A stretch of 55,265 bases of DNA from Gluconobacter albidus (GTDB lineage Bacteria; Pseudomonadota; Alphaproteobacteria; Acetobacterales; Acetobacteraceae): contig NZ_BEWL01000016.1 of the NCBI RefSeq assembly GCF_002723915.1, positions 1 through 55,265 of the forward strand. Direction: 5' to 3'. A program made the translations under genes and the position numbers. Numbering within the stretch: the stretch's first letter is position 1; every line of letters begins with the position of its first letter. Below are positions 26,634 to 35,137 of the stretch, piece by piece. The notes beneath the pieces were generated by a model that was not told where the DNA came from, did no database searches, and was given only the letters and a program-made list of their open reading frames with translations.

Positions 26634-27752
26634 ATGAGCGGAACAGCCACTGTCACGTCCGGAAAGCCCCAGAAGCGCGAGCCGCAGCTCTTCGCCCCCT
26701 CGGCGCGGACTGCTCCCACACGCCCGCAGCACGCCCCCGCCGGGACGCGCGAACGTCTGAGGGATTACGTCCCGCCCACGATCCCGGTACGTCCGGTGCT
26801 GACGCCGATGATGCGTCCGCAGACAATTGTCGAGAACGGGCCGACAGTTCCGTTCATTTTTTCGGCCGGCCTCCACGTAGCCGTTCTGGCTTTCCTGCTG
26901 ATGCAGCATCACGGCATGCACGGCTCGCCTGCGGGGCAGGAGCAGCCGCAGGTGGAAATGGTTTTCGATACACCACCCTCCAAAAGCAGCATGCGTGGCC
27001 CGCGGGCCCATGAGGAGGGCGGCGCACCCCCTCCCCCCTCGGCCCAGAGCCCGCAGGAAACACAGGAAGACCAGCAGCAGCCGCAGAAGGAGCAGTCCAC
27101 TCCGACACCGGCCGTCCCGACACCTGAAACGCCGTCCGCGCCTGACGTGCCCGAAGAGCCTTCGGCAGAGCTGCCCAAGACCGCCCCCACACCTGCGCCG
27201 ATTACACCGGGAGCAGCGCCAAGCCGCCGCAGCCAGCAGACGTCGCCGCACGCTCATCACGCACAACGGTCGGTCCGCTCCGACCGGAACAATCCGTTCG
27301 CGCACCCGATGGACCTGTCCTTTGGCGAGCAGCCCTCTCCCTATCGCCGTCACCGTGGTCGCGCCTCGGGGTCCGGCGGCCCGATCGACATGTCTCTGGG
27401 TCCGCTCAGTATGAACGGTGCCATCAATGCCCCCTACCAGACCCGCACGAGCGTCAAGGGCGTCAGCGAGGATTACGGCGGGGAAATCGACCGCTGGATC
27501 CGGGCACATATGTATTATCCGGAAGAGGCTGCCCGTGCGGGCGAGGATGGTCCGTCCTCAGTGCATGTGGTGCTGGACCGGTCGGGCCATGTAAAATCCG
27601 TCCGGCTGATGAGCCAGTCCGGCTCCTATTCGCTGGATGCGGCAACGACCGGCATGTTCCAGGGGGCGCATCTGCCGCCGGTCCCGCCGGACATGAAGGG
27701 TGACCATTTCGATATCGACGTGACGATCAACTACATCCTGATCCGCCGGTAA
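26634..27752 (+). CDS. TonB-type energy transducer
   Basis: A 372-residue TonB homologue that passes proton-motive force to outer-membrane receptors. The single membrane helix (about 72-91) contains SAGLH, the Ser-x3-His pair shared with E. coli TonB. A long Pro/Glu/Gln-rich periplasmic spacer (110-260) and a C-terminal TonB domain follow (EIDRWIRAHMYYPEEAARAGEDGPSSVHVVLDRSGHVKSVRLMSQSGSYSLDAAT). Unusually, about 70 residues precede the helix, giving a longer cytoplasmic tail than classic TonB. No exbB or exbD is next to it. It precedes a lipoprotein gene by 89 bases. Confidence 0.88.
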   Translation: MSGTATVTSGKPQKREPQLFAPSARTAPTRPQHAPAGTRERLRDYVPPTIPVRPVLTPMMRPQTIVENGPTVPFIFSAGLHVAVLAFLLMQHHGMHGSPAGQEQPQVEMVFDTPPSKSSMRGPRAHEEGGAPPPPSAQSPQETQEDQQQPQKEQSTPTPAVPTPETPSAPDVPEEPSAELPKTAPTPAPITPGAAPSRRSQQTSPHAHHAQRSVRSDRNNPFAHPMDLSFGEQPSPYRRHRGRASGSGGPIDMSLGPLSMNGAINAPYQTRTSVKGVSEDYGGEIDRWIRAHMYYPEEAARAGEDGPSSVHVVLDRSGHVKSVRLMSQSGSYSLDAATTGMFQGAHLPPVPPDMKGDHFDIDVTINYILIRR

Positions 27753-27841
27753 GGACGCGGCCCCATGCGGGGGGCGGCTTCGACATCGGAGCCGCAATCC
27801 CATACAATCCGTCAGGTCACCGTCCTGTTGCCGGAGCCCCG

Positions 27842-28789
27842 ATGCGCCGTTTTCGTTCTGCCCTGCTGTCTCTCTGTCTTCCGCTGGCCCTCCCGCTGGC
27901 GCTGGGAGGCTGCTTCAGTCTTTCCCGGCCCTTCGCCGACCCTGGACAGCAGGCCCGATACCTTACGGCAGCCAATCTTCCTCCCGCACGGCTCGCGGTC
28001 CCTACTCCGCCGAACGCACTGCTGTCCGACGATGCTGCCACACTCTGGGCCCATGACGTGGCGCAGGCCATGGTCAACCAGTCCGTTCCCGCCATCGCAC
28101 AGCCCCGCAAAAAGGGAGACTGGTGGCTGAAGCTGAATGCGACGACCCACGGGAATACGGTCGTCCCTCACTACGTCATCATGACTCCGGAAGGGAAAAT
28201 CCGTGCGGAAACGGACGGTCCTGCCGTGGATATGGCGGGATGGAGCGCGGGCGACAGGCTGACGCTTCAGGACGCCGCCATGCAGGAGGCGCCCCAGCTT
28301 GCGAACCTGCTCACAGGTATTCAGGCGAACATGATGCAGCAGGACCCACACAGCCTCATGAACCGCCCCGCGAAGATCTGTTTCAAGGGCGTCACCGGCG
28401 CCCCCGGAGACGGAAATGTGGCCCTCGCCCGTGCCTTCTATTCGTCATTTCCGGACAAAACCAACACGGTGACGACCACGGAAAAAGGCGCGGACTTTAT
28501 TGTACGCGGAACGGTTGCCCTCAAGACGGGCACCGCGGGCAACACCGGTCATCCGGTCGATCATATCGAGATCGTCTGGCATGTTCTGACACCGGACGGA
28601 AAGGAGGCGGGCGCCGCCACCCAGTTGCACGACATTGCCCCCCATTCCTTGGACGGTGCATGGGGCGATACGGCGGACATGGCTGCCGAAGAAGCTGCAC
28701 AGGGCGTCCGGACCATCGTCACCAACTATTCCGGTCGCGAGCATGCCCCTTTGCCGGAGACAAAAAGCAGTCCGAAAAAAGCGGCCTGA
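27842..28789 (+). CDS. Lipoprotein of unknown function
   Basis: A 315-residue protein. The signal sequence ends in LGGC (about 21-24), a lipobox, so it should be lipid-anchored in the envelope. The rest matches no family I can name; the core has repeated beta-type stretches such as WWLKLNATTHGNTVVPHYVIMTPEGKI and DHIEIVWHVLTPDGKEAGAATQLHDI, and a conserved-looking KICFKGVTGAPGDGNVALARAFYS. GGAG lies five bases before the ATG. It sits between tonB and an outer-membrane barrel candidate and may be part of an envelope function with them. Confidence 0.8.
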   Translation: MRRFRSALLSLCLPLALPLALGGCFSLSRPFADPGQQARYLTAANLPPARLAVPTPPNALLSDDAATLWAHDVAQAMVNQSVPAIAQPRKKGDWWLKLNATTHGNTVVPHYVIMTPEGKIRAETDGPAVDMAGWSAGDRLTLQDAAMQEAPQLANLLTGIQANMMQQDPHSLMNRPAKICFKGVTGAPGDGNVALARAFYSSFPDKTNTVTTTEKGADFIVRGTVALKTGTAGNTGHPVDHIEIVWHVLTPDGKEAGAATQLHDIAPHSLDGAWGDTADMAAEEAAQGVRTIVTNYSGREHAPLPETKSSPKKAA

Positions 28790-28853
28790 TACAGAAGTTC
28801 CATTCCGTTAATGTAACTCTGAGTATCTTTATGTAATACGTTTTGTTACAGAT

Positions 28854-28874
28854 CTCCGGCCTTTTCATCCGGAG
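28854..28874 (+). promoter_or_regulatory. Hairpin hiding the ribosome binding site of the 28881 gene
   Basis: CTCCGG (28854-28859) pairs perfectly with CCGGAG (28869-28874) across a nine-base loop. The GGAG of the right arm is the ribosome binding site, six bases before the ATG at 28881, so translation could be limited when the hairpin is closed. Seen in the sequence; regulation is inference. Confidence 0.45.
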
Positions 28875-28880
28875 TGTCCG

Positions 28881-29762
28881 ATGCGCCTTTCATATCGTTT
28901 GCTGCTGTCCAGCCTGAGTCTCTGTGCGGGACTTGCTCCTCTTGCATCCGCCTTTGCGGACCCGGCGCCCGTCATCGCCGTAAACCGTGAGATCGGTCTT
29001 GCGATGACAGGCACGTTCCGCAACAGCGTCAGCGGCGCCAGTTCCAGCGTAACGGAGAATGGCGGTTCCGGATTTATCACACAATCCGCAAGCGCCTCGC
29101 GCTACCGCACCATTGGCTGGACCCCCGGCTTTCGGGCCGATGCATCAGTCATGTTCAATGTCTTCGGGATCGAAAACCTTTACGGCGCCCTGCATTTCTC
29201 GCTTGAAGACGGCCAGAGGAACTACAAGTCTCATTATCGCAGCTACTCCAGCAATTCTGCGCCCTTCGGATTTTCAGCGGGCGGAAACGACAGCTCCAAT
29301 GGCACGGATAATCGGGGAGAGATCGGTAAGGGCTTTCTTCTGCTCTCCGATACCTTTCTGCTGACGCCTTTCATTCAGGGCGGATATGTCACGAGCGGTG
29401 GTGACGGAGATTTCGGCTACGGGTCCGGACGTTACTTCGCCGGTGCTGGCCTGAAGGCCGATTACGCCCTCACATCCCGCCTTGTCCTGCGTGGACGGTT
29501 CGGATGGGCGGAAGTCCTCAATTCCGGCATTTCCTACAACAACCAGCCACGCCCTCTATGGGAGGGTGGTCTTGGCATGGATTACCGCATGACCCGGCGC
29601 CTCCATCTGACGGCGGGAGGAGACTATTCCTATATTTCCTACGGCCATGACCGGAACGTCGAATCCAGCACTGAATTTGGAACAGCCTATTCCTATTCGG
29701 GCGTCTCAAGTGCCCTGAGCAACGGTCTGAAGCTGCATGCGGGTCTGGCCTGGCAGTTCTGA
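28881..29762 (+). CDS. Putative outer-membrane beta-barrel protein
   Basis: A 293-residue secreted protein. MRLSYRLLLSSLSLCAGLAPLASAFA is a signal peptide; the mature part is rich in alternating aromatic and polar strands (FNVFGIENLYGALHFSLEDG, YFAGAGLKADYALTSRLVLRGRFGWAEV, LHLTAGGDYSYISY) and ends in LAWQF, the terminal Phe typical of barrels handled by the BAM machine. The pattern suggests an 8- to 12-stranded barrel. No family is recognised. Its ribosome binding site lies in a small hairpin. Confidence 0.75.
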   Translation: MRLSYRLLLSSLSLCAGLAPLASAFADPAPVIAVNREIGLAMTGTFRNSVSGASSSVTENGGSGFITQSASASRYRTIGWTPGFRADASVMFNVFGIENLYGALHFSLEDGQRNYKSHYRSYSSNSAPFGFSAGGNDSSNGTDNRGEIGKGFLLLSDTFLLTPFIQGGYVTSGGDGDFGYGSGRYFAGAGLKADYALTSRLVLRGRFGWAEVLNSGISYNNQPRPLWEGGLGMDYRMTRRLHLTAGGDYSYISYGHDRNVESSTEFGTAYSYSGVSSALSNGLKLHAGLAWQF

Positions 29763-29764
29763 TC

Positions 29765-29790
29765 CCGACCGACAGACCGCGTCCGGTCGG
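29765..29790 (+). terminator. Hairpin after the beta-barrel gene
   Basis: CCGACCG and CGGTCGG form a seven-base stem three bases after the stop. There is no T run, so termination may need Rho. Confidence 0.4.
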
Positions 29791-29914
29791 CACGGCATGC
29801 AGTGACCGGCCAACTGGTGCGCGGAAAGAATGAAACAGGACGGATGACAGGGGGGCGCTGCGCTGTTAGAAGGCCAGCAACTTCCCTGTCGGACACCGGA
29901 CGAGGCCGTTTTTC

Positions 29915-30847
29915 ATGAAGATCGTAGCCTGCAACAGTAACCTGCCGCTGGCCCGCGCGGTCGCCCATGAACTCCGGATGCCTCTGTGCAAGACCGTGGT
30001 GAAGCGCTTTGCCGATGGCGAAGTCTTCGTCGAGATTCAGGAAAATGTCCGCGGTGAGGACGTCTTCGTCGTGCAGAGCACCTGTATGCCGACAAACGAC
30101 CACCTTATGGAACTGCTGGTCATGCTGGATGCGCTGCGCCGTGGATCGGCCAAGCGCGTCACGGCCGTCATGCCGTATTTCGGTTATGCCCGGCAGGATC
30201 GTAAATCCGGCCCCCGTACACCCATCAGCGCCAAGCTGGTCGCGAACCTTCTGACGGAAGCCGGTGCGAACCGCATTCTGACGATGGATCTGCACGCCAT
30301 GCAGATTCAGGGCTTCTTCGACATCCCGACCGACAACCTCTATGCCGCGCCGCTGTTCGTGCGCGACCTCAAGACGCGCCTGCCGGACCGGGAACTCATT
30401 ATCGTTTCGCCGGATGTTGGCGGCGTGGTCCGTGCGCGCCAGCTCGCGCAGCGTCTGAACGTGGATCTGGCCATCATCGACAAGCGGCGTGAACGCGCTG
30501 GTGTGTCGGAAGTCATGAACGTCATCGGTGACGTCGCCGGCCGCTACTGCGTGCTGGTCGACGATATCGTCGATAGTGGCGGCTCGCTGTGCAACGCCGC
30601 CAACGCGCTCATGGCCCGTGGGGCGGAAGGCGTCGAAGCTTACGTCACTCACGGCGTTCTGACTGGCAATGCCTGCCAGCGCGTGAAAGACAGTCCGTTG
30701 AACATGCTGACGCTGACGGACAGCATTCCGGCGACCGAGGCCCTCCTCGAGACCCCGAATATCCGTCAGATCACGACAGCCAACCTCCTCGCCCGGGCCA
30801 TGAGCGCCGTGGCCGATGAAAGCTCGGTTTCCTCACTGTTCGACTGA
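29915..30847 (+). CDS. prs: Ribose-phosphate pyrophosphokinase
   Basis: Makes phosphoribosyl pyrophosphate from ribose 5-phosphate and ATP for purine, pyrimidine, NAD, His and Trp synthesis. The 310 residues show the usual features: [26 protein letters not shown], the flexible loop [18 protein letters not shown], the metal-binding [34 protein letters not shown], and the PRPP-binding [11 protein letters not shown]. Cytoplasmic hexamer. GAGG lies upstream of the ATG. A short 5' leader precedes it and the phosphatase gene follows after 48 bases. Confidence 0.97.
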   Translation: MKIVACNSNLPLARAVAHELRMPLCKTVVKRFADGEVFVEIQENVRGEDVFVVQSTCMPTNDHLMELLVMLDALRRGSAKRVTAVMPYFGYARQDRKSGPRTPISAKLVANLLTEAGANRILTMDLHAMQIQGFFDIPTDNLYAAPLFVRDLKTRLPDRELIIVSPDVGGVVRARQLAQRLNVDLAIIDKRRERAGVSEVMNVIGDVAGRYCVLVDDIVDSGGSLCNAANALMARGAEGVEAYVTHGVLTGNACQRVKDSPLNMLTLTDSIPATEALLETPNIRQITTANLLARAMSAVADESSVSSLFD

Positions 30848-30895
30848 GCATCCACCGGCCTGCGTCACGGTCCCCCTTCGTGAACGGACTTGCTC

Positions 30896-31492
30896 ATGAC
30901 CCAGATTATTCCCAAGCCCTACTGGTACCTGCGCCATGGTGAGACCGACTGGAACCTCCAAGGGCTGGCACAGGGAAGAACAGACATTCCACTGAATGAG
31001 ACGGGAATCGCACAGGCCTTACGTGCAGGCCGGACGCTGGCAGCGCTTTTTCAGAACAATGAACGTCCCTTTAACCGCATCGTCTCCTCACCTCTCAGCC
31101 GCGCACTTGTTACGGCCACTTACGTCCGCGATGAAATCGACAGACTTACCGGCGTCGGGCTACCACTTCTTATCGAAGAAAATCTATCAGAAGTCTGCTT
31201 TGGTATTCACGAAGGGACACCGATGGGAAACTGGTACCATGACTGGATCGAGGCAGGCACACCTCTCGAAAACGGCGAAAGCTTCGAAGCTCTGACCCAG
31301 CGTGCCATTACGACAGTCAACACCAACCTGGCATCCGAAGGAACACCTCTGTTTGTGGCTCACGGTGCCTTGTTTCGCGGATTACGGGCCGGTATGAATT
31401 TGAGTGTAAATGCGCGTTTGATAAACGCCCTACCGCTCGAAATTCGACCAGACGATAGCAATTGGGTGCTTAATTTCTTAGAATTAACTTGA
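30896..31492 (+). CDS. Histidine phosphatase family protein (phosphoglycerate-mutase-like)
   Basis: A 198-residue member of the branch 1 histidine phosphatase superfamily. WYLRHGETDWN holds the phospho-accepting His in RHGE; SSPLSRALVTATYV carries the second Arg; LSEVCFGIHEGTPMGNW the acidic residue; FVAHGALFRGL the second His. Substrate could be a phosphosugar or a cofactor-type phosphate; true mutase activity is less likely at this length. The ATG at 30896 is used rather than the in-frame TTG at 30890. From here on composition becomes AT-richer towards the glycosyltransferase island. Confidence 0.85.
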   Translation: MTQIIPKPYWYLRHGETDWNLQGLAQGRTDIPLNETGIAQALRAGRTLAALFQNNERPFNRIVSSPLSRALVTATYVRDEIDRLTGVGLPLLIEENLSEVCFGIHEGTPMGNWYHDWIEAGTPLENGESFEALTQRAITTVNTNLASEGTPLFVAHGALFRGLRAGMNLSVNARLINALPLEIRPDDSNWVLNFLELT

Positions 31493-31625
31493 TATTTCCT
31501 CCTACACCCAGATTGAGAATATTCTAATAGGGATCGATATTTTAGACTAGCTCACAGAAAATATCAGGTATACAAATACAGTAGAAAATTAAAATTCCTA
31601 GATTATTATTCTTTTGGAGTCGTTA
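31493..31625. other. AT-rich intergenic region before the glycosyltransferase
   Basis: No gene. The composition changes from GC-rich to AT-rich here, consistent with the left edge of an acquired island. The last bases hold GGAG six bases before the ATG at 31626. Confidence 0.45.
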
Positions 31626-32541
31626 ATGAACAAGAATTCCTGCGATGTTGGTATCGCAATTACAACGTATTTGAGAAAAGATATGGTCTGCAAGCTTGTG
31701 GACAGAATACGTGAGCTAACCCGCAGTGATTATAAAATTGTCGTTTGTGACGATGGATCTTTAGACGGAACCAAGGAAGAGTTACAAAAAAAAAGATATT
31801 ACCGTCTTAGGAGGAAAGAACAAAGGAATAGCTTGGAATAAAAATCGAGGTCTGTTCTATTTTTCAAATATTTGTCGAGCAAAAACAGTTATTCTTCTGG
31901 ATGATGACGTCTGGCCTGAAATAGCTGGATGGGAGCAAGAATGGATTTTGGCTGCTTCTCGTATCGGGCATGTGAATTATATTCCTCCAAGCTATGAGCG
32001 TTACTCCCCTAATCGCCCAATGACTGCAACGAACCTAGGGATTGGTGCAGTCGTCGGGGGAATGATCCTTGCTCAAACCATAGAAGCCCTCGCCTGTGTT
32101 GGTTATATGGATACTCGCTTCGGGCGCTACGGACACGAGCATAGTGATTTCTCCATTCGTTTCCTTCGGGCTGGTTTTGGAGGCGTCCGGTGTCCAGTTG
32201 AAAACGATATTCACAACCGCTTTTACCTTCTTGATAGCGGAATCAGGCTTCTGGATGCAGTCAGTTCATCTTCCCATGAAGATTTAGAAAACAACGCCAA
32301 ACTTTTGATTGAGCTCCAAAAAGAGCCCATATACAGAACACCTTGGTGCAATGAAGAGGAAATGCGTGAATTTTTATCTGAGTTTGGGTCAGGTTTTTCT
32401 GAAATGAATGACCCTCCATTTAAAGAAAAAACATTTGATATTAATAGTTATTACCAGAAAAATCAGGATGTATACTTGAGTGGATGCGATGCTTTTTCTC
32501 ATTACATTGAAAATGGCATCCGGGAAAATAGAGATCTTTAA
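31626..32541 (+). pseudogene. Family 2 glycosyltransferase split by a frameshift at an A9 tract
   Basis: Two frames that join into one protein of about 305 residues. The first (31626-31841) has VGIAITTYLRKDMVCKLVDRI and the nucleotide-sugar motif VCDDGSLDGT. After the A run at 31786-31794 the frame changes and the second part continues with DITVLGGKNKGIAWNKNRG, the metal-binding ILLDDDVWP and W..EWI. Removing one A restores a full gene. The tail FDINSYYQKNQDVYLSGCDAFSHYIENGIRENRDL matches the DPxxYLxxNPDVxxAGxDPxxHYLxxGxxEGR motif often attached to glycosyltransferases. AT-rich codon use suggests transfer. It may be dead, phase variable, or rescued by slippage. Confidence 0.8.
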
Positions 32542-32593
32542 TTTACACTATTAAATTTAATAATTTTCACTTTCGTCCTAAATTATAGGCTGA

Positions 32594-32632
32594 CCATGAG
32601 TTCATTGAGATGCATCCTCGGTGAACTCATGG
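32594..32632. repeat. Inverted repeat, 11-base arms
   Basis: CCATGAGTTCA (32594-32604) and TGAACTCATGG (32622-32632) pair perfectly around a 17-base loop, 53 bases after the split glycosyltransferase. No T run follows. Could be a 3' end structure or an element end. Confidence 0.5.
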
Positions 32633-32876
32633 CAGTTTTAATGGAAGTGTTGATAGTTATTCTTTTAATCATCCGATTAATGGCTTTCAGAGCCTAAAAA
32701 TTAGTCGCTTAGAAGCTTTGGTTTATGCCCACGACAAGGTGGTCGCCATGACTTCCTTGTTTTGCGCCGGAACCGTAGAACGCGGCTTTTTAGGACAAGT
32801 CTTCTAAATCTCAACAACCTAACGTTTCACCACTTCGTTGCGGTTTTCAGGTCCATCTAAAGACTTCAAGGACCCT

Positions 32877-32907
32877 CACCATTTGGGAGAGGATCTCCCA
32901 AATGGTG
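32877..32907. repeat. Perfect 14-base palindrome arms with 3-base loop
   Basis: CACCATTTGGGAGA (32877-32890) and TCTCCCAAATGGTG (32894-32907) are exact reverse complements around GGA. Followed by AAAAATC on the + strand, so on the - strand a T run precedes rather than follows the hairpin; it is not a standard terminator in either direction. It lies 124 bases before the M61 start. Confidence 0.6.
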
Positions 32908-33031
32908 AAAAATCAAACAGATTACTCTTTAAACCGAGCACAGCACAGTTCACGGCGAAACAACTCATCTTGCCTCTACGCTCCATCGCGGTTACGCGTA
33001 GTAATATCTCGATTACCAACCGGAAATGCTG

Positions 33032-34972
33032 ATGTCCCTTCTGCGCCCTCTGATCGCACTTAGCGTGTTTACAGCGCTTGTCTCCCCAGCTCTCGCGCAG
33101 TCCCAGCCCATGCCGCTGCCCATGCCGGCGCCCATTCCTGAGCCGCAGGACCGGGCTTTCCCCGGGGCCATAACCGTCTCGGTCGATGCAACGGATACGC
33201 TGCATCATGTGATGTCCATCCACGAGACGGTTCCTGTGCCGAAGGAAGCGCAGCAGAAGGGGGAGATGGTCCTTCTGTATCCGATGTGGATCCCGGGCGA
33301 TCATTCACCCACTGGTGTGATCGAGCAGCTTGCCAGCCTGCATGTACAGAGCAACGGCCGCACGCTGGAATGGAAGCGCGATACGGTTAACGTTGCAGCC
33401 TTCCATATTCCGGTCTCCACGAGCACGCCGACACTGGACCTTCACTTCCAGCTTCTGACACCGATTTCGCCGGGCCAGGGCCGCGTGGTCATGACGCCGT
33501 CCATCGTCAATGTGCAATGGGATCAGGTTTCGCTCTATCCGGCCGGATATTTCACCCGTGGGATCACGGTTCAGCCCTCCGTGCGTGTTCCGCATGGCTG
33601 GCAGATCGGCTCGGCCCTTCGCGCCGGGATCTATGGTGACGAGACGCATTTCAACGCCACGACCTTCAATACGCTCGTTGACTCCCCGATCTATGCCGGA
33701 CGCTATTTCCGCAAGTTCGATCTGACCGGCCCGGATCACGTTCCCGTCTCGCTGGATGTCGTCGCTGACGAACCGGACTCGCTGGACGCCACACCGCAAC
33801 AGATCGCAGCCCATCAGAACCTCGTCCGGCAGGCCACGGCGCTGTTTGCCTCACATCACTACGACCATTACGATTTCCTCCTCGCCCTGACAGATGAGCT
33901 TGGCAGCATTGGCCTCGAGCATCACCAGTCCAGCGAGAACAGCGCCGCTCCGGGCTATTTCACGGAATGGGACAAAACCTTCCCCGAGCGTGACCTGCTG
34001 GCCCATGAATACACCCATTCCTGGAATGGCAAGTACCGCCGCCCGGCCGACCTGTGGGCACCCAACTTCAACACGCCACAGCGTGGGTCCATGCTGTGGG
34101 TTTATGAAGGTCAGACGCAGTACTGGGGCAATGTTCTGGCTGCGCGCTCCGGGCTCGTGACGAAGGATCAGGGTTTCGAGGCACTGGCATATATGGCGGC
34201 ATCGTATGACAACCAGACGGGCCGTCAGTGGCGTCCACTGGAAGACACGACGAACGATCCGGTCATTGCCCGGCGTTCGCCCCTGTCATGGCGCGACTGG
34301 CAGCGTTCGGAAGACTATTACGTCGAAGGTCAGCTCGTCTGGCTGGATGCGGACGCGCTGATCCGCAAGCTCTCCAACGATCACAAGTCGCTGGATGATT
34401 TCGCGAAGGCCTTCTTCGGAACGAACAGCGGCAGCTTCGTCGTCAGCCCCTATCAGTTCGACGATGTGGTCGCCACACTCAACAGTGTGCAGCCTTATGA
34501 CTGGGCCAAGTTCCTGCACGACCGCCTGGACACCATCCAGCTTCATGCGCCGCTCAACGGCCTGACCAATGGTGGGTACAAGCTGGTTTACACGTCCAAG
34601 CCGACCGCCTTCGTCAAGGCCAGTGAAGCCGCGCGCCACACCACCGACCTGTCCTTCTCGCTCGGCCTGACGGTCAATGCGGCCGGACGTGTGGGACGCG
34701 AGCACTGGATGAGCCCGGCCTTCAAGGCTGGTCTGGTTCCGGGCGTGACGATCGTGGCCGTCAATGACATGAGCTTCACGCCGCAGCGTCTGCTCCATGC
34801 CGTCACGGACGCGCAGAAGGACCCGAAGCAGGATATCCGCCTGATCGTGAAGTCCGGCGACCACGTCACCACCGTCTCCATTCCCTATCATGAGGGTCTG
34901 CGTTACCCGCATCTGGAACGGATTGAAGGCACGCCGGATCGTCTGAGCGCGATTTACGCAGCGCGTCAGTAA
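33032..34972 (+). CDS. M61 family metallopeptidase with PDZ domain, secreted
   Basis: Zinc peptidase of about 646 residues of the glycyl-aminopeptidase (M61) family. A signal peptide (SLLRPLIALSVFTALVSPALA) sends it to the periplasm. The active site is LLAHEYTHSWNGKYRRP, the HExxH motif near residue 327 with the family's WNxK extension, and YEGQTQYWG carries the third zinc ligand Glu. The C-terminal part (SPAFKAGLVPGVTIVAVNDMSF) is a PDZ domain. ATG at 33026 or 33032 is possible; the latter is used. It is likely transcribed alone and is followed by hairpins. Confidence 0.92.
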   Translation: MSLLRPLIALSVFTALVSPALAQSQPMPLPMPAPIPEPQDRAFPGAITVSVDATDTLHHVMSIHETVPVPKEAQQKGEMVLLYPMWIPGDHSPTGVIEQLASLHVQSNGRTLEWKRDTVNVAAFHIPVSTSTPTLDLHFQLLTPISPGQGRVVMTPSIVNVQWDQVSLYPAGYFTRGITVQPSVRVPHGWQIGSALRAGIYGDETHFNATTFNTLVDSPIYAGRYFRKFDLTGPDHVPVSLDVVADEPDSLDATPQQIAAHQNLVRQATALFASHHYDHYDFLLALTDELGSIGLEHHQSSENSAAPGYFTEWDKTFPERDLLAHEYTHSWNGKYRRPADLWAPNFNTPQRGSMLWVYEGQTQYWGNVLAARSGLVTKDQGFEALAYMAASYDNQTGRQWRPLEDTTNDPVIARRSPLSWRDWQRSEDYYVEGQLVWLDADALIRKLSNDHKSLDDFAKAFFGTNSGSFVVSPYQFDDVVATLNSVQPYDWAKFLHDRLDTIQLHAPLNGLTNGGYKLVYTSKPTAFVKASEAARHTTDLSFSLGLTVNAAGRVGREHWMSPAFKAGLVPGVTIVAVNDMSFTPQRLLHAVTDAQKDPKQDIRLIVKSGDHVTTVSIPYHEGLRYPHLERIEGTPDRLSAIYAARQ

Positions 34973-34984
34973 GGGCGCATTGAG

Positions 34985-35014
34985 CTGATCTGATCCTGTG
35001 AAGGGTCAGGTCAG
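34985..35014 (+). terminator. Long hairpin after the M61 gene
   Basis: CTGATCTGATCC (34985-34996) pairs with GGGTCAGGTCAG (35003-35014), twelve pairs including two G-U, around a six-base loop. It starts 12 bases after the stop and has no T run. It directly precedes the four-hairpin repeat. Confidence 0.5.
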
Positions 35015-35019
35015 CCTGT

Positions 35020-35130
35020 ATGGGGCTCTGCTCCATACCACCCAAAGGGATTCGGTCCCTTTGATCCCGATTCCAGTAAAGCGGTTTCCAAAGGCCCTCG
35101 GCCTTTGGCGGGTTTCAGGGCAGAGCCCTG
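35020..35130. repeat. Four-hairpin intergenic element, copy 1
   Basis: Consecutive hairpins: ATGGGGC/GCTCCAT (35020-35036), AAAGGGA/TCCCTTT (35044-35062), CCAAAGGC/GCCTTTGG (35088-35108) and CAGGGC/GCCCTG (35116-35130). The second copy at 53761-53870 has the same order and similar spacing, with shared blocks TTTGATCCCG and GCGGGTTTCAGGGCAG. Several stem positions differ in both arms so that pairing is kept. It lies between the convergent M61 and efflux outer-membrane genes. Confidence 0.8.
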
Positions 35131-35137
35131 CACACTC

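Larger units (their letters stand above)
32542..33031. other. Gene-free 490-base stretch with palindromes
   Basis: No convincing gene on either strand; composition goes from AT-rich to mixed. It holds two strong inverted repeats (listed separately), and between them degenerate sequence that may be a mobile-element relic, but no transposase is readable. The M61 peptidase promoter should lie in the last part. Confidence 0.5.
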
